A stretch of DNA of 25,459 bases from an uncultured Actinomycetes bacterium (GCA_903822245.1 CAIJOE010000079.1:1-25459), one strand, 5' to 3'. Positions 15,371 through 23,156 are shown, counted from the first letter of the stretch. Program-made: numbers and translations. The notes: generated by a model from the sequence alone, not told the origin.

Positions 15371-16081
15371 TTACTTCTCATTCTTTACTTTTACATCGCC
15401 AAAGCCATGAACTGCTTCACAGATTTTGCGTAGAACTTCTTCAACATTTCCAGCACCACGGCTAAATGAATCGGCATCGATGGCTAGAGGAGCACCAATA
15501 ACAACTAGTGGGGCGCCATATGAAGGACAAGCAATTGCTTGTTCAAGTGAAAGTCCGCCCACAGCTTGAACCGGCACTGAAACTGCCTCAACTACTTGCC
15601 TTAATTGATCTAGTGGATTTGGCATCCGCCTACCGGCGGCGGCAATACCGCGGCGCTCGTCATATCCAATATGGTGAATAACCATGTCACAACCGAGCTC
15701 TTCTAACTCTCTAGCCCCAGCAACCATATCTGGGCAGCCAAGGTTGTCGCCCATTACCTTTGCGCCAAAATCATGTCCGGCTTGAACTACGCACTTAATC
15801 GTCTCTGGATGTGATCTAGCCATAACAACTACGTGAGTTGCACCTGCCTTTGCCATCATCTCGGCTTCTAGATAACCGCCATCCATTGTCTTTAGATCGG
15901 CAACGATTGGATGGTTTGGAAATTCTGCTCGAAGGGCTTTAACACCGTGGAGTCCTTCAGCCAAAATAAAAGGTGTTCCGGCTTCTAGCCAATCAACACC
16001 GGCGCGAACTGCAGTATGCGCCATTTCCATTGCTTCTTTGATATCTGTTAGGTCTAGTGAGACTTGCACGATTGGTTTCAT
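15371..16081 (-). CDS. Hexulose-6-phosphate synthase / 3-keto-L-gulonate-6-phosphate decarboxylase-like
   Basis: 236 residues of the OMP-decarboxylase suprafamily. The signature D-x-K-x-x-D is present as VADLKTMDGGYLEAE, and GTPFILAEGL plus VQAVGGLSLEQ (phosphate-binding glycines) are closer to hexulose-6-phosphate synthase (GTPLIEAEG, KTMDAG) than to UlaD-type decarboxylases (ADAKIADAG). The two activities share this active site and are known to overlap. No hexulose isomerase gene (SIS domain) is in the window, and the setting is hexuronate catabolism, so a decarboxylase on a keto-hexonate phosphate remains possible. I chose the ATG at 16081: a GTG at 16087 is in frame, but the -10 hexamer TAAACT (16094-16089) lies 7 nt before the ATG and only 1 nt before the GTG. 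Confidence 0.78.
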   Translation of the reverse strand: MKPIVQVSLDLTDIKEAMEMAHTAVRAGVDWLEAGTPFILAEGLHGVKALRAEFPNHPIVADLKTMDGGYLEAEMMAKAGATHVVVMARSHPETIKCVVQAGHDFGAKVMGDNLGCPDMVAGARELEELGCDMVIHHIGYDERRGIAAAGRRMPNPLDQLRQVVEAVSVPVQAVGGLSLEQAIACPSYGAPLVVIGAPLAIDADSFSRGAGNVEEVLRKICEAVHGFGDVKVKNEK

Positions 16082-16094
16082 GGCCACGAGTTTA
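16082..16094 (-). promoter_or_regulatory. Leaderless promoter of the HPS-like/MDR/SDR/TIM/RraA operon
   Basis: Minus-strand TAAACT (16094-16089), 7 nt, ATG at 16081. The same hexamer occurs before the gene at 22491. It decides the start codon of the HPS-like gene. Confidence 0.6.
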
Positions 16095-16137
16095 GTCCGA
16101 ATTGTTATGAATTAGACCTTCCCTTAGATAACGATTT

Positions 16138-16144
16138 GGTGGAG
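16138..16144 (+). promoter_or_regulatory. Shine-Dalgarno GGTGGAG of the esterase gene
   Basis: The site is 1 nt before an ATG at 16146 and 10 nt before an in-frame ATG at 16155; the second distance is workable, the first is not. This unit therefore uses a leader, unlike most first genes in the window. A clear TANNNT -10 is not seen in 16095-16137. Confidence 0.5.
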
Positions 16145-16154
16145 AATGACACAA

Positions 16155-17216
16155 ATGTCTACCAATCTAGGAAGTTTTTCGGATCTGAGGCGAGCCCTAG
16201 ATTTCAATCCGCCAGCAACACCAAAGATAGATCGCGATGGCTTGTTAAAACTTTTTGGACAACTTCCAAAATTGCCAACTGACTTTCAAATCAAACGCGG
16301 AAAGACTGTTGAACATGATGGTGTGAGTATCACCGAGCTTTCCTGGGATGTGGGCTGGGGTCCGCGCACAGCGGCCTATTTACTTACTCCCAGCGGTATT
16401 AGCACACCATTGCCAGGTGCTTTGTTTCTCCACAGCCATGATGATGTTAAAAGCGTGGGCAAAGAAAAAGTAGTTGTTGGGGCAAATGAATTACCAGAAG
16501 ATTCCAAGTGGGTAAGGCGCGATCACTATGGCGATCGGGGAGCGGCAAATGAACTAGCAAAGAAAGGTTTTGCAGTTCTTGCCTTTGATTGTTTCCTTTG
16601 GGGCTCTAGAAGATTTGATGATTCCACAATGCCAGATCGCTTAAAAGAGTTGGTTGGTAATAGTGAGTATGAGCGCCTTTCAGTCCTGCAAGAGTCGATG
16701 TCAATCTCCAAATACTTAAGTCTTTTTGGTACGACACTTGCTGGTTTATTAAATTTTGATGACCGAGTTGCAGTTGAAGTTGCTAAATCACTTCCAGAAA
16801 TTAATGGAAAAGTAAGTACGGTTGGTCTTTCAGGCGGTGGTTGTCGGGCAATCTATCTTCACGCAACTAATCCAGAACTAGCCGCAACGGTATCTGTAGG
16901 GGCAATGGCAACTTATGAATCCCTTTTAGATATTCACGTCGCACCTCATTCTTGGATGTTCTTCCCACAAGGCCTAGCAAAGGTAAGTGATTGGCCTGGG
17001 GTGGCAATGATCAATACCCAGAGTCCGCTATATGTGCAGTTTTGTGGCAATGATCAACTCTTTACCAAAGAGGGAATGGTTGATGCAGATGCCGCCCTTA
17101 GCCGTTATTTCAAGGAAAAAGGCGGTGAATATCGCTCTGATTTTTATCCAGTTCGACATTCCTTTACAGTAGAGATGCAAGAACAAGCCTTCGATTGGTT
17201 AAGGGAACATGCGTAA
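16155..17216 (+). CDS. Alpha/beta hydrolase, acetyl-xylan-esterase/dienelactone-hydrolase-like
   Basis: About 353 residues (356 if the ATG at 16146 is used). The catalytic triad is visible: nucleophile in GLSGGGCRAIYL (GxSxG), Asp in VQFCGNDQLFT and His in YPVRHSFTVEMQEQ. The strand FLHSHDDVKS holds the oxyanion region. No signal peptide, so the protein acts inside the cell on imported material. Abhydrolase_7-type proteins with this layout include acetyl-xylan-esterase-like enzymes; beside UxaC it may remove acetyl or methyl ester groups from imported uronates. It overlaps the start of uxaC by 8 bp, so translation is coupled. Substrate is inferred from context. Confidence 0.75.
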   Translation: MSTNLGSFSDLRRALDFNPPATPKIDRDGLLKLFGQLPKLPTDFQIKRGKTVEHDGVSITELSWDVGWGPRTAAYLLTPSGISTPLPGALFLHSHDDVKSVGKEKVVVGANELPEDSKWVRRDHYGDRGAANELAKKGFAVLAFDCFLWGSRRFDDSTMPDRLKELVGNSEYERLSVLQESMSISKYLSLFGTTLAGLLNFDDRVAVEVAKSLPEINGKVSTVGLSGGGCRAIYLHATNPELAATVSVGAMATYESLLDIHVAPHSWMFFPQGLAKVSDWPGVAMINTQSPLYVQFCGNDQLFTKEGMVDADAALSRYFKEKGGEYRSDFYPVRHSFTVEMQEQAFDWLREHA

Positions 17217-18594
17217 GAATCGTTATTTAGGTGATCACAAATTAGCTCGTGAGCTCTATGAGCTTATGCGCAAGTACCCAATTCTCTCGCCCCATGGTCA
17301 TGTGGACCCAAAGATGTTGTCTGATAATCACCACTTCACAAACCCAGTAGAACTACTTATAACTCCCGATCACTACATCACTCGGATGCTTCACTCACAG
17401 GGAATTAGCTATGAATCTCTTTCTATTCCGCATAGTGATGCCACCAGAAACTTTGTTCAGCCAAGGGATATTTGGCGCACCGTGGCTAAGAATTGGCATC
17501 TCTTTGGATCAACCCCATCTCGAATTTGGATGGAAGAGATTTTCAAATCACTATTTGATATAGATCAGCAATTAGATGAAGGAAATTCTGATGCTATTTT
17601 TGATCAAATCTCAGAGAAATTAGCTCAGGATTCTTATAAACCACAAGCACTATTTAAGCGATTTAATATTGAGGTTCTAGCAACTACTGATGCTCCTGGT
17701 GATTCACTTGAATATCACGATCACCTGCGGGAATTAGATCTTGGTGGTCGAATCATTCCAACATTTCGCCCCGATAATGTAAGTGATCCAGCGCGCGCTG
17801 ACTGGAAAGATTCAATCGATGCACTGCAAAGCGCCTCTGGTGTGGGAATCGAAACATTTTCTGATTTATTGCTGGCCTTAAAAAAGCGGCGCCAACTATT
17901 TTCAAAGATGGGAGCTACCGCCACCGACCATGGCGTCTTCTCACCACAAACACTCAAGCTTTCTAGCAATGAAAAAGAACGCCTATTCTTAAGCGTTAAG
18001 AGTGATTCTAGATCTGTCAAAGATATCGAAACCTTTCGCGCAGTAATGTTATTTGAACATGGAAAAATGGCAGCTGAAGATGGATTGGTAATGCAATTAC
18101 ATCCAGGTTCACTTCGAAACTATGACCAGAAAGTATTTGATACTTATGGCCCAGATCGTGGTTTTGATATTCCAACTCACACCACATACACAAAAGAACT
18201 ACAGGCGCTATTAAATGAAGTAGGAAATCATCCACAATTTAGGATGGTTGTATTCACTTTAGACGAGTCGGCTTATTCCAGAGAGTTGGCGCCACTAGCT
18301 GGTGCATATTCTGGACTGCGCCTTGGACCACCATGGTGGTTTGGTGATTCGCTAAATGGCATGGAGCGTTGGCGAGATGCCGTAACTGAGACTGCTGGTT
18401 ACTACAACACTGTTGGATTTATTGATGACACCAGAGCATTTTGTTCAATTCCGGTTCGACACGATATCGCCCGCAGATTTGATTCCTATTACTTAGCTCG
18501 CGAAGTGGCTAGAGATCGCTTAAGTGTTGATCAGGCGATGGAGCTTGCGCCAGATTTGGCATATAACTTATCTAAGCAATTCTTTAATCTCTAA
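17209..18594 (+). CDS. uxaC: Glucuronate isomerase (uronate isomerase)
   Basis: 461 residues, normal for UxaC (about 470). The amidohydrolase-fold signature PHGHVDP with His29 and His31 is present, followed by LFKRFNIEVLATTDAPGDSL, PTFRPDNV, VMQLHPGSLRNYD (His) and GPPWWFGDSLNGMERW, all hallmarks of the family. It interconverts D-glucuronate and D-fructuronate (or D-galacturonate and D-tagaturonate). The gene starts inside the end of the esterase gene and is followed 3 nt later by a UxuB/UxaB-family reductase, the next step in the pathway. This is the firmest functional anchor of the island. Confidence 0.95.
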   Translation: MRKNRYLGDHKLARELYELMRKYPILSPHGHVDPKMLSDNHHFTNPVELLITPDHYITRMLHSQGISYESLSIPHSDATRNFVQPRDIWRTVAKNWHLFGSTPSRIWMEEIFKSLFDIDQQLDEGNSDAIFDQISEKLAQDSYKPQALFKRFNIEVLATTDAPGDSLEYHDHLRELDLGGRIIPTFRPDNVSDPARADWKDSIDALQSASGVGIETFSDLLLALKKRRQLFSKMGATATDHGVFSPQTLKLSSNEKERLFLSVKSDSRSVKDIETFRAVMLFEHGKMAAEDGLVMQLHPGSLRNYDQKVFDTYGPDRGFDIPTHTTYTKELQALLNEVGNHPQFRMVVFTLDESAYSRELAPLAGAYSGLRLGPPWWFGDSLNGMERWRDAVTETAGYYNTVGFIDDTRAFCSIPVRHDIARRFDSYYLAREVARDRLSVDQAMELAPDLAYNLSKQFFNL

Positions 18595-18597
18595 CTC

Positions 18598-19830
18598 ATG
18601 GCAGATGTAATCCACCTAGGCCTTGGCGCCTTTCACCGAGCCCATCAAGCAGTTTTCTTTCAAGATGCCGGCCTTAAGGTGGTTTCAGTATCGATGCGAA
18701 AGAGTGATGTGGCGAATAGTTTTAACGCCCACAATTGCAAATACAAAGTAATTTCCAAAGATGCCAGTGGGCAGGTAAGTCAAGAGATCACCGCTATAAC
18801 CCATGCCCTTTACTATCCACGCGATCTAGCAAGACTTAAAGAGCTTTGTAGGGCACCAGAGCTAAAACTCATTACATTAACCGTTACCGAAAAGGCTTAT
18901 CAAAATACTGGAGCAGATAGTCTCCCAGCTCGATTAGCAGATTTGCTCACCGCAAGATATGAAAGTGGAGCGCAAGGGTTAGCTCTAATCTCTTGTGACA
19001 ACATGTCTAAAAACAGTGAGTTGATTAAGCGCTTAGTTCTAGAAGTATTGCAAGAGCGATCAGATATGGCCCTAACTAATTGGGTCAAAGAAGAGGTTCG
19101 GGCGCCAAATTCAATGATTGATCGAATCGTCCCAGCAATTACCGATGAAAATCTAGCAATCTTTACTGAGCCCTTCACCCAATGGGTAATTGAGAACGAT
19201 CCAATCTCAACAATCCTTGCCCCAGCAGGTGTGCAATTCGTGCCAGATGTGAGACCTTTTGAAATTGCAAAGATCAGATTATTTAATGGCGCTCACTCGG
19301 CTTTGGCATATATCGGTGAGCTTGCCGGAATTGAATATGTCAGTGAGGTTATTTCGCATCCAGTCTTTGGTAAATTTGTTGAAAATATGCAGGTGCAAGA
19401 GGCGCTTAAATCACTTGATAACAGCCCTGGAATTGATCTAATTTCTTATGCGAAAATAATTAGAGAGCGCATTGCTAATCCCACGTTGAATCATCGAAAT
19501 CAGCAGATCGCGATGGACGGTTCCCAAAAACTCCAACAGCGAATGATTGATGGCGCAAATGAATTAGTTAAGCGCAAAATCCCAGCCCCAAATCTATGCA
19601 TGGCAATTGCTATTTGGCTTCATTATTTGGCCGTGAGTGATCGGATTAATGATCCATTGGCTAAAGAGTTAAAGGCACTTGCTCAGGGGCAAAATCCAGA
19701 TGAGGTGGTGAGATCTATTCTTACCCTTCCTAATTTCCTGCGACCACTAGATCAAAGCTACTTTGCGCAAATAAGTGAAGCACTCCAAAGCCTTCGCAGT
19801 GAGCCTTTGCTTGATATTCTCCTGCTATGA
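18598..19830 (+). CDS. uxuB: Mannitol-dehydrogenase-family oxidoreductase, fructuronate reductase-like
   Basis: 410 residues of the long-chain mannitol dehydrogenase family: HLGLGAFHRAHQAVFF N-terminal cofactor motif, VTEKAYQNTG, SCDNMSKN, DRIVPAITDENL and the active-site stretch KIRLFNGAHSALAYIG. Shorter than E. coli UxuB or UxaB (about 485), with a reduced C-terminal part. Directly after uxaC, so it most likely reduces fructuronate to mannonate (or tagaturonate to altronate) with NADH. Its product would need a mannonate or altronate dehydratase, which I do not find in the window. Its stop overlaps the next ATG (ATGA). Confidence 0.85.
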   Translation: MADVIHLGLGAFHRAHQAVFFQDAGLKVVSVSMRKSDVANSFNAHNCKYKVISKDASGQVSQEITAITHALYYPRDLARLKELCRAPELKLITLTVTEKAYQNTGADSLPARLADLLTARYESGAQGLALISCDNMSKNSELIKRLVLEVLQERSDMALTNWVKEEVRAPNSMIDRIVPAITDENLAIFTEPFTQWVIENDPISTILAPAGVQFVPDVRPFEIAKIRLFNGAHSALAYIGELAGIEYVSEVISHPVFGKFVENMQVQEALKSLDNSPGIDLISYAKIIRERIANPTLNHRNQQIAMDGSQKLQQRMIDGANELVKRKIPAPNLCMAIAIWLHYLAVSDRINDPLAKELKALAQGQNPDEVVRSILTLPNFLRPLDQSYFAQISEALQSLRSEPLLDILLL

Positions 19831-20840
19831 GAGCTTTTGTAGTTACTGCCCCTCATACCGCGCACATCCAAGAGGTTGCTGCGCCGGTTGCAAAGGCTGG
19901 GCAAGTAGTTGTAAAGATCGCTCGAGTTGGTATCTGCGGGACAGATGTTGAATTCTTTAATGGATCTATGCCATACCTTCACGATGGCCAGGCTAAATAT
20001 CCAATTCGTATTGGCCATGAATTCACGGGCACCGTAGTTCGACTTGGCCCAGGGGTTGATCAATCCTGGATGGGAAAGCGAGTTGTTGGCGATGTAATGA
20101 TGGGTTGTGGAAAGTGTTCTAGATGCACCGAGGGCCGCCAGCACACTTGCCAGGATCGTTTTGAAATTGGAATTAGAAATGGCTTTGATGGCGCACTTGC
20201 CGAAGAGATGTCAATTGAAACTAGATTTCTACTTGAGCTACCAAATGAAATAGATGAAACCCTTGGCGCACTAGTTGAGCCAGGTGCTAATGCTTGGCGC
20301 GTAGCAAATGCAGCAATGGCGGCGCCAGGAAAAAGAATTCTAATCTTTGGCACCGGAACCATCGGTTTAATGAGCGCCCAGTTCTGTATGGCAATGGGAG
20401 CTGAAGTTCACCTAATCGGAGTTGATCCAAAGCAATTCCCACTTGCCCTAGAAGTAGGTGCAAAGAGTGTTAATACCGATGTGCAACCAATTGCCGGTGG
20501 CTATCACGTAGTTGTTGATTGCACCTTTGATCCATCGATTCCAGCAAAAGCAGTTGAAAGCGTTGAACCTGGTGGGCGAGTAGTTCTAATCGGCGTAGAT
20601 GATCACGCAGCTAATATTAATTCTAGGCTTCTAGTCTTTAGGGATATTACAGTTGTTGGAATCCTTTCAGCTTCACCAGGTTTGCAAAACTCCATTGACT
20701 ACATCAAGGCAGGCAAAGTAGATCTAGGAATGCTAGTTGGGGCAACTGTTGGCTTAGATCAAGCAATTGATATTTTCAATGGCAAGCGCCCAGCGGGAGC
20801 TGGAGTAGGCCCAAAGATTTTGGTTGATCCCGCTCGCTAA
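19827..20840 (+). CDS. Zinc-dependent MDR dehydrogenase
   Basis: 337-residue medium-chain dehydrogenase with both zinc sites: catalytic Cys in GICGTDVEFF, His-Glu in GHEFTGTV, Glu in ALVEPGAN, and four structural cysteines in MGCGKCSRCTEGRQHTCQ. The Rossmann motif is GTGTIGLMSA. Related to sorbitol/threonine/L-gulonate-type dehydrogenases. ATGA overlap with the uxuB-like gene couples translation. It may oxidise the mannonate/gulonate-type product or another hexonate or polyol; substrate not readable. Its intact structural zinc site contrasts with the MDR gene at 14342. Confidence 0.87.
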   Translation: MRAFVVTAPHTAHIQEVAAPVAKAGQVVVKIARVGICGTDVEFFNGSMPYLHDGQAKYPIRIGHEFTGTVVRLGPGVDQSWMGKRVVGDVMMGCGKCSRCTEGRQHTCQDRFEIGIRNGFDGALAEEMSIETRFLLELPNEIDETLGALVEPGANAWRVANAAMAAPGKRILIFGTGTIGLMSAQFCMAMGAEVHLIGVDPKQFPLALEVGAKSVNTDVQPIAGGYHVVVDCTFDPSIPAKAVESVEPGGRVVLIGVDDHAANINSRLLVFRDITVVGILSASPGLQNSIDYIKAGKVDLGMLVGATVGLDQAIDIFNGKRPAGAGVGPKILVDPAR

Positions 20841-20843
20841 AAT

Positions 20844-21119
20844 CTAACTAATTCTAAGAAATCTATTAATCAATATTAGAAAATTCTCAAAGCGTGTTAG
20901 TCCGAAATTTTCCGGTTCTTCGCCTGGAAATTCAAAGGCAAGGTTGAAATCAAATGGTTTTAAGTTACGTTGGAGTGACACATAATCCCTGGCCACTAAA
21001 TCAATTTCGCCAGCTTTCTTTGTGGAAGTGTGACCAATATTTCCTAGGTCAATATTCCAATAAGCTCCTGACTTTGTTATGCAAGCAATGTAGATTTGCT
21101 TAGTCATAGTTCTAACCAT
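20844..21119 (-). CDS. hicB: HicB-like antitoxin
   Basis: 91 residues. The N-terminal half (YIACITKSGAYWNIDLGNIG, then HTSTKKAGEIDLVARDYVSL) follows the actinobacterial HicB pattern: two beta strands, a G-H-T turn, then a helix with R near its end. The C-terminal part (FGLTRFENFLILINRFL) differs from the usual DNA-binding tail and I cannot assign it. It overlaps the HicA gene. Two starts are possible: ATG at 21119 with AGGAG 4 nt upstream, or ATG at 21107, which overlaps the HicA stop as ATGA. Expected to bind and neutralise HicA. Confidence 0.65.
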   Translation of the reverse strand: MVRTMTKQIYIACITKSGAYWNIDLGNIGHTSTKKAGEIDLVARDYVSLQRNLKPFDFNLAFEFPGEEPENFGLTRFENFLILINRFLRIS

Positions 21120-21319
21120 TTCGCTCCTAACTCGGGTTCTAAGTCTTTCATAATACTTCTTAAATCTATATCTCGAATTTGCCTATGTCTTCCAATTGAA
21201 GTACTAGAACTTCCAATATAACACCGTGTGTGTTTTTTCGATTCAACAAAATATACGGTGTGTATGCCAGACTCTTTAGCTTTCTTATAGATGATTCTTA
21301 TCAAATCGATTCGCTTCAC
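21104..21319 (-). CDS. hicA: HicA-like toxin
   Basis: 71 residues. KRIDLIRIIYKKAKESGIHTVY gives the helix-turn with the catalytic His20 in G-x-H-T-x-Y, and IGRHRQIRDIDLRSIMKDLE matches the conserved R-H-x-x-I...I-x-K-x-L ending of HicA mRNA interferases. An insertion-like stretch (FVESKKHTRCYIGSSSTS) lies between. Start is GTG at 21319; neither Shine-Dalgarno nor a good -10 at 6 nt is seen. Toxin precedes antitoxin, as usual for hicAB. The region 21320-21395 holds no gene. Confidence 0.7.
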   Translation of the reverse strand: MKRIDLIRIIYKKAKESGIHTVYFVESKKHTRCYIGSSSTSIGRHRQIRDIDLRSIMKDLEPELGAKWLEL

Positions 21320-21395
21320 TTAGGAAGTAAAGTGTTTTACCAAACCTTACATATTTCTTAGATCCAATTCTGTGGATTATAAAATCTGTTGATAT

Positions 21396-21740
21396 CTAAA
21401 CTCGTACTACCTCATAAACAATTGACTCTGGGGTAAGCGGGGCACTAAGTGCAACATCCACACTTGTTGGGATTCCATTAAATTTTGCGGTGGAGAGTAA
21501 AACCATTTGGGCTGCAATATCTGCCATCCAATAGAAAGCCCCAGCGCCAATGTTTCCTATGATTTGATTTGCTTGCTCTAATCGCTGGTCACCGAATTTT
21601 GGAATGTCATTTTGGGCATCAGAAAGTACAGCTAGTAAATAGTCACGGATTACCGATGCGTCGGCCTTTACGCGATTGTGAGATTCAATTAGTTCTCGGT
21701 ACTCAGCATCTAACTTGATTGCTCTAAAGAACTTAAACAT
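21396..21740 (-). CDS. Hypothetical protein, 114 residues
   Basis: I do not recognise this gene. It is soluble-looking with an amphipathic, charged N-terminal half (FRAIKLDAEYRELIESHNRVKADAS) suggesting a helix pair, then a small glycine/alanine stretch (IIGNIGAGAFYWMADIAAQM). GGGG 6 nt before the ATG may serve as ribosome-binding site, so translation seems leader-based. The upstream region carries three ACCTA repeats. Confidence 0.55.
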   Translation of the reverse strand: MFKFFRAIKLDAEYRELIESHNRVKADASVIRDYLLAVLSDAQNDIPKFGDQRLEQANQIIGNIGAGAFYWMADIAAQMVLLSTAKFNGIPTSVDVALSAPLTPESIVYEVVRV

Positions 21741-21851
21741 CTTTGCCCCTTACCTAGGTTTGCCTACCTAAAACCTAACTCTTGCCACCGACACCGGGGG
21801 CGCTGCCCGCACAAATGCTCACAAATCATCACTCTTTGCCTTTCTCTTTGC

Positions 21852-21863
21852 TACCTTATTTTC
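21852..21863 (+). promoter_or_regulatory. Leaderless promoter of the YqhA-family gene
   Basis: TACCTT (21852-21857), 6 nt, ATG at 21864; no Shine-Dalgarno. Upstream, CACAAAT occurs at 21810 and 21820, ten bases apart. Confidence 0.6.
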
Positions 21864-22415
21864 ATGACTAAAAGGCACCCAGATGGCCATCGCTCTACCA
21901 ATCCAATTGAAGTTGCCATTGAGAAAACTCTCTTTGGTAGTCGCTGGTTACTAGCTCCGTTCTATATCGGATTAAGCGCCTCACTTGCTCTTTTGATGGT
22001 TAAGTTTGCCCAACAGTTCTGGGACTTTGCCAAGCATGTAGCTTCAAATGATCTTCACGAAGTAACGCTAGGTATTCTCGGGTTATTAGATATGACCTTG
22101 CTTGGTAATCTAATTTTGATCGTTATCTTTGCTGGATATGAAAACTTTGTTTCAAAGATTGAATCTGCCAAAGGCGCCGTGGATAGACCACACTGGATGG
22201 GCCGGGTTGATTACTCCGGACTAAAGATCAAGCTAATTGGTTCCTTGGTAGCAATCTCAGTTATTGAGCTCTTAAAGGACTTCATGGCTGCAAATGAGAG
22301 CGTCTCAGATGGCCTTAAGTGGCGTATCGGTATTCACGTAACCTTTGTAATCTCTGGCGTGCTCTTTGCTTTGATGGACTGGATTGCAGAGAAGAACAAG
22401 CACGAAGACTTTTAA
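21864..22415 (+). CDS. UPF0114 (YqhA-family) membrane protein
   Basis: 183 residues with the UPF0114 signature: IEKTLFGSRWLLAPFYIGLS at residues 19-38, then LLDMTLLGNLILIVIFAGYENFVSKI in the middle and IKLIGSLVAISVIELLKDFM. About four transmembrane helices are predicted by eye, near 30-48, 70-95, 125-145 and 155-172. A short charged N-terminus (TKRHPDGHRS) precedes the family start. Function of the family is not established. It stands alone with its own leaderless promoter. Confidence 0.88.
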   Translation: MTKRHPDGHRSTNPIEVAIEKTLFGSRWLLAPFYIGLSASLALLMVKFAQQFWDFAKHVASNDLHEVTLGILGLLDMTLLGNLILIVIFAGYENFVSKIESAKGAVDRPHWMGRVDYSGLKIKLIGSLVAISVIELLKDFMAANESVSDGLKWRIGIHVTFVISGVLFALMDWIAEKNKHEDF

Positions 22416-22478
22416 TTCCCAAAGTTTCTAGCTCTTTAGCAAAAGGGTGAAGATGCCTGATGTTAATTGTTTTAGAGA

Positions 22479-22490
22479 TAAACTTTGCCT
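22479..22490 (+). promoter_or_regulatory. Leaderless promoter, decides the ATG at 22491
   Basis: TAAACT (22479-22484), 6 nt, ATG at 22491. A TTG at 22485 would extend the frame by two codons but begins right against the hexamer. Confidence 0.6.
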
Positions 22491-23150
22491 ATGTCCCTCC
22501 CACATTGGCATCGGCCCCACCTAGGTGAATATCGCTGGCCGGTATCGGCCGTAGTTCTAACGGTAATCACGATTCAGTTCTTGATCCCAACCCAGTATTC
22601 CTTTGAGCTAAAAAAGACCGCAGCAATAGTCCAGTTTCTATTACTTCTTGCCTTGGTCTCTTCTAATCCAATACGTATTTCAAAGCACCAACTTTCAACT
22701 AGATACCTAGGTATTGCCGTCACTTCTACGATGACGATCCTAAATACGGTATCGGTTGTAAAGCTAATAGATGCTCTAATCTTTGGTCACATTAAGGCCG
22801 CCCCAGAACTACTGGCGGTAGGTGGATCTATCTGGTTTTGTAATATCGTCATCTTCTCTCTTTGGTATTGGGATCTAGATCGCGGAGGACCTGGGGCTAG
22901 GGCTGAAGCAAAGAAGGAATATCCAGACTTCCTATTCCCACAGATGAGTGATCCAAAATATGCACCAGAGAAGTGGAATCCACATTTCTTTGACTATCTC
23001 TACACCTCATTTACCAACGCATCTGCCTTTAGCCCTACTGATGCAATGCCACTAACTAAATGGGCAAAATCGCTGATGCTCTTGCAATCTCTAACTTCAC
23101 TAGTTGTTGTTGGTCTAGTTATTGCTAGAGCTGTAAATATCCTGGCTTAA
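22491..23150 (+). CDS. Integral membrane protein, unknown function
   Basis: About 219 residues with roughly five transmembrane segments: VSAVVLTVITIQFLIP, AAIVQFLLLLALV, LGIAVTSTMTILN, LAVGGSIWFCNIVIFSLWYW and a C-terminal LVVVGLVIARAVNILA. The stretch YWDLDRGGPGARAE, then DFLFPQM and YTSFTNASAFSPTDAMPLT, is a pattern I have seen in a widespread uncharacterised membrane family; the last part resembles a pore-like loop ahead of the final helix, as in two-helix channels. That resemblance is suggestive only. The gene ends inside a 16-bp palindrome. Confidence 0.75.
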   Translation: MSLPHWHRPHLGEYRWPVSAVVLTVITIQFLIPTQYSFELKKTAAIVQFLLLLALVSSNPIRISKHQLSTRYLGIAVTSTMTILNTVSVVKLIDALIFGHIKAAPELLAVGGSIWFCNIVIFSLWYWDLDRGGPGARAEAKKEYPDFLFPQMSDPKYAPEKWNPHFFDYLYTSFTNASAFSPTDAMPLTKWAKSLMLLQSLTSLVVVGLVIARAVNILA

Positions 23151-23156
23151 GCCAGG
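23141..23156. terminator. Palindromic stem at the convergent gene ends
   Basis: CCTGGC-TTAA-GCCAGG is a perfect 16-bp palindrome covering the last codons and the TAA of the membrane-protein gene, 19 bp from the stop of the convergent gene. No T-run follows; it may act as a weak bidirectional terminator. Confidence 0.4.

Noticed and set aside
19758..20144. 128-codon minus-strand frame across the uxuB/MDR junction
   Set aside because: Shadow of two well-supported, translationally coupled genes on the other strand.
21752..21770. DtxR/IdeR-type iron box
   Set aside because: The half-sites look right (TTAGGT/ACCTA) but the spacing is one base short of the consensus and the adjacent gene shows no link to iron.
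21810..21826. Direct repeat CACAAAT, two copies ten bases apart
   Set aside because: Seven bases repeated once in AT-rich sequence is weak; noted with the promoter but not claimed as an operator.
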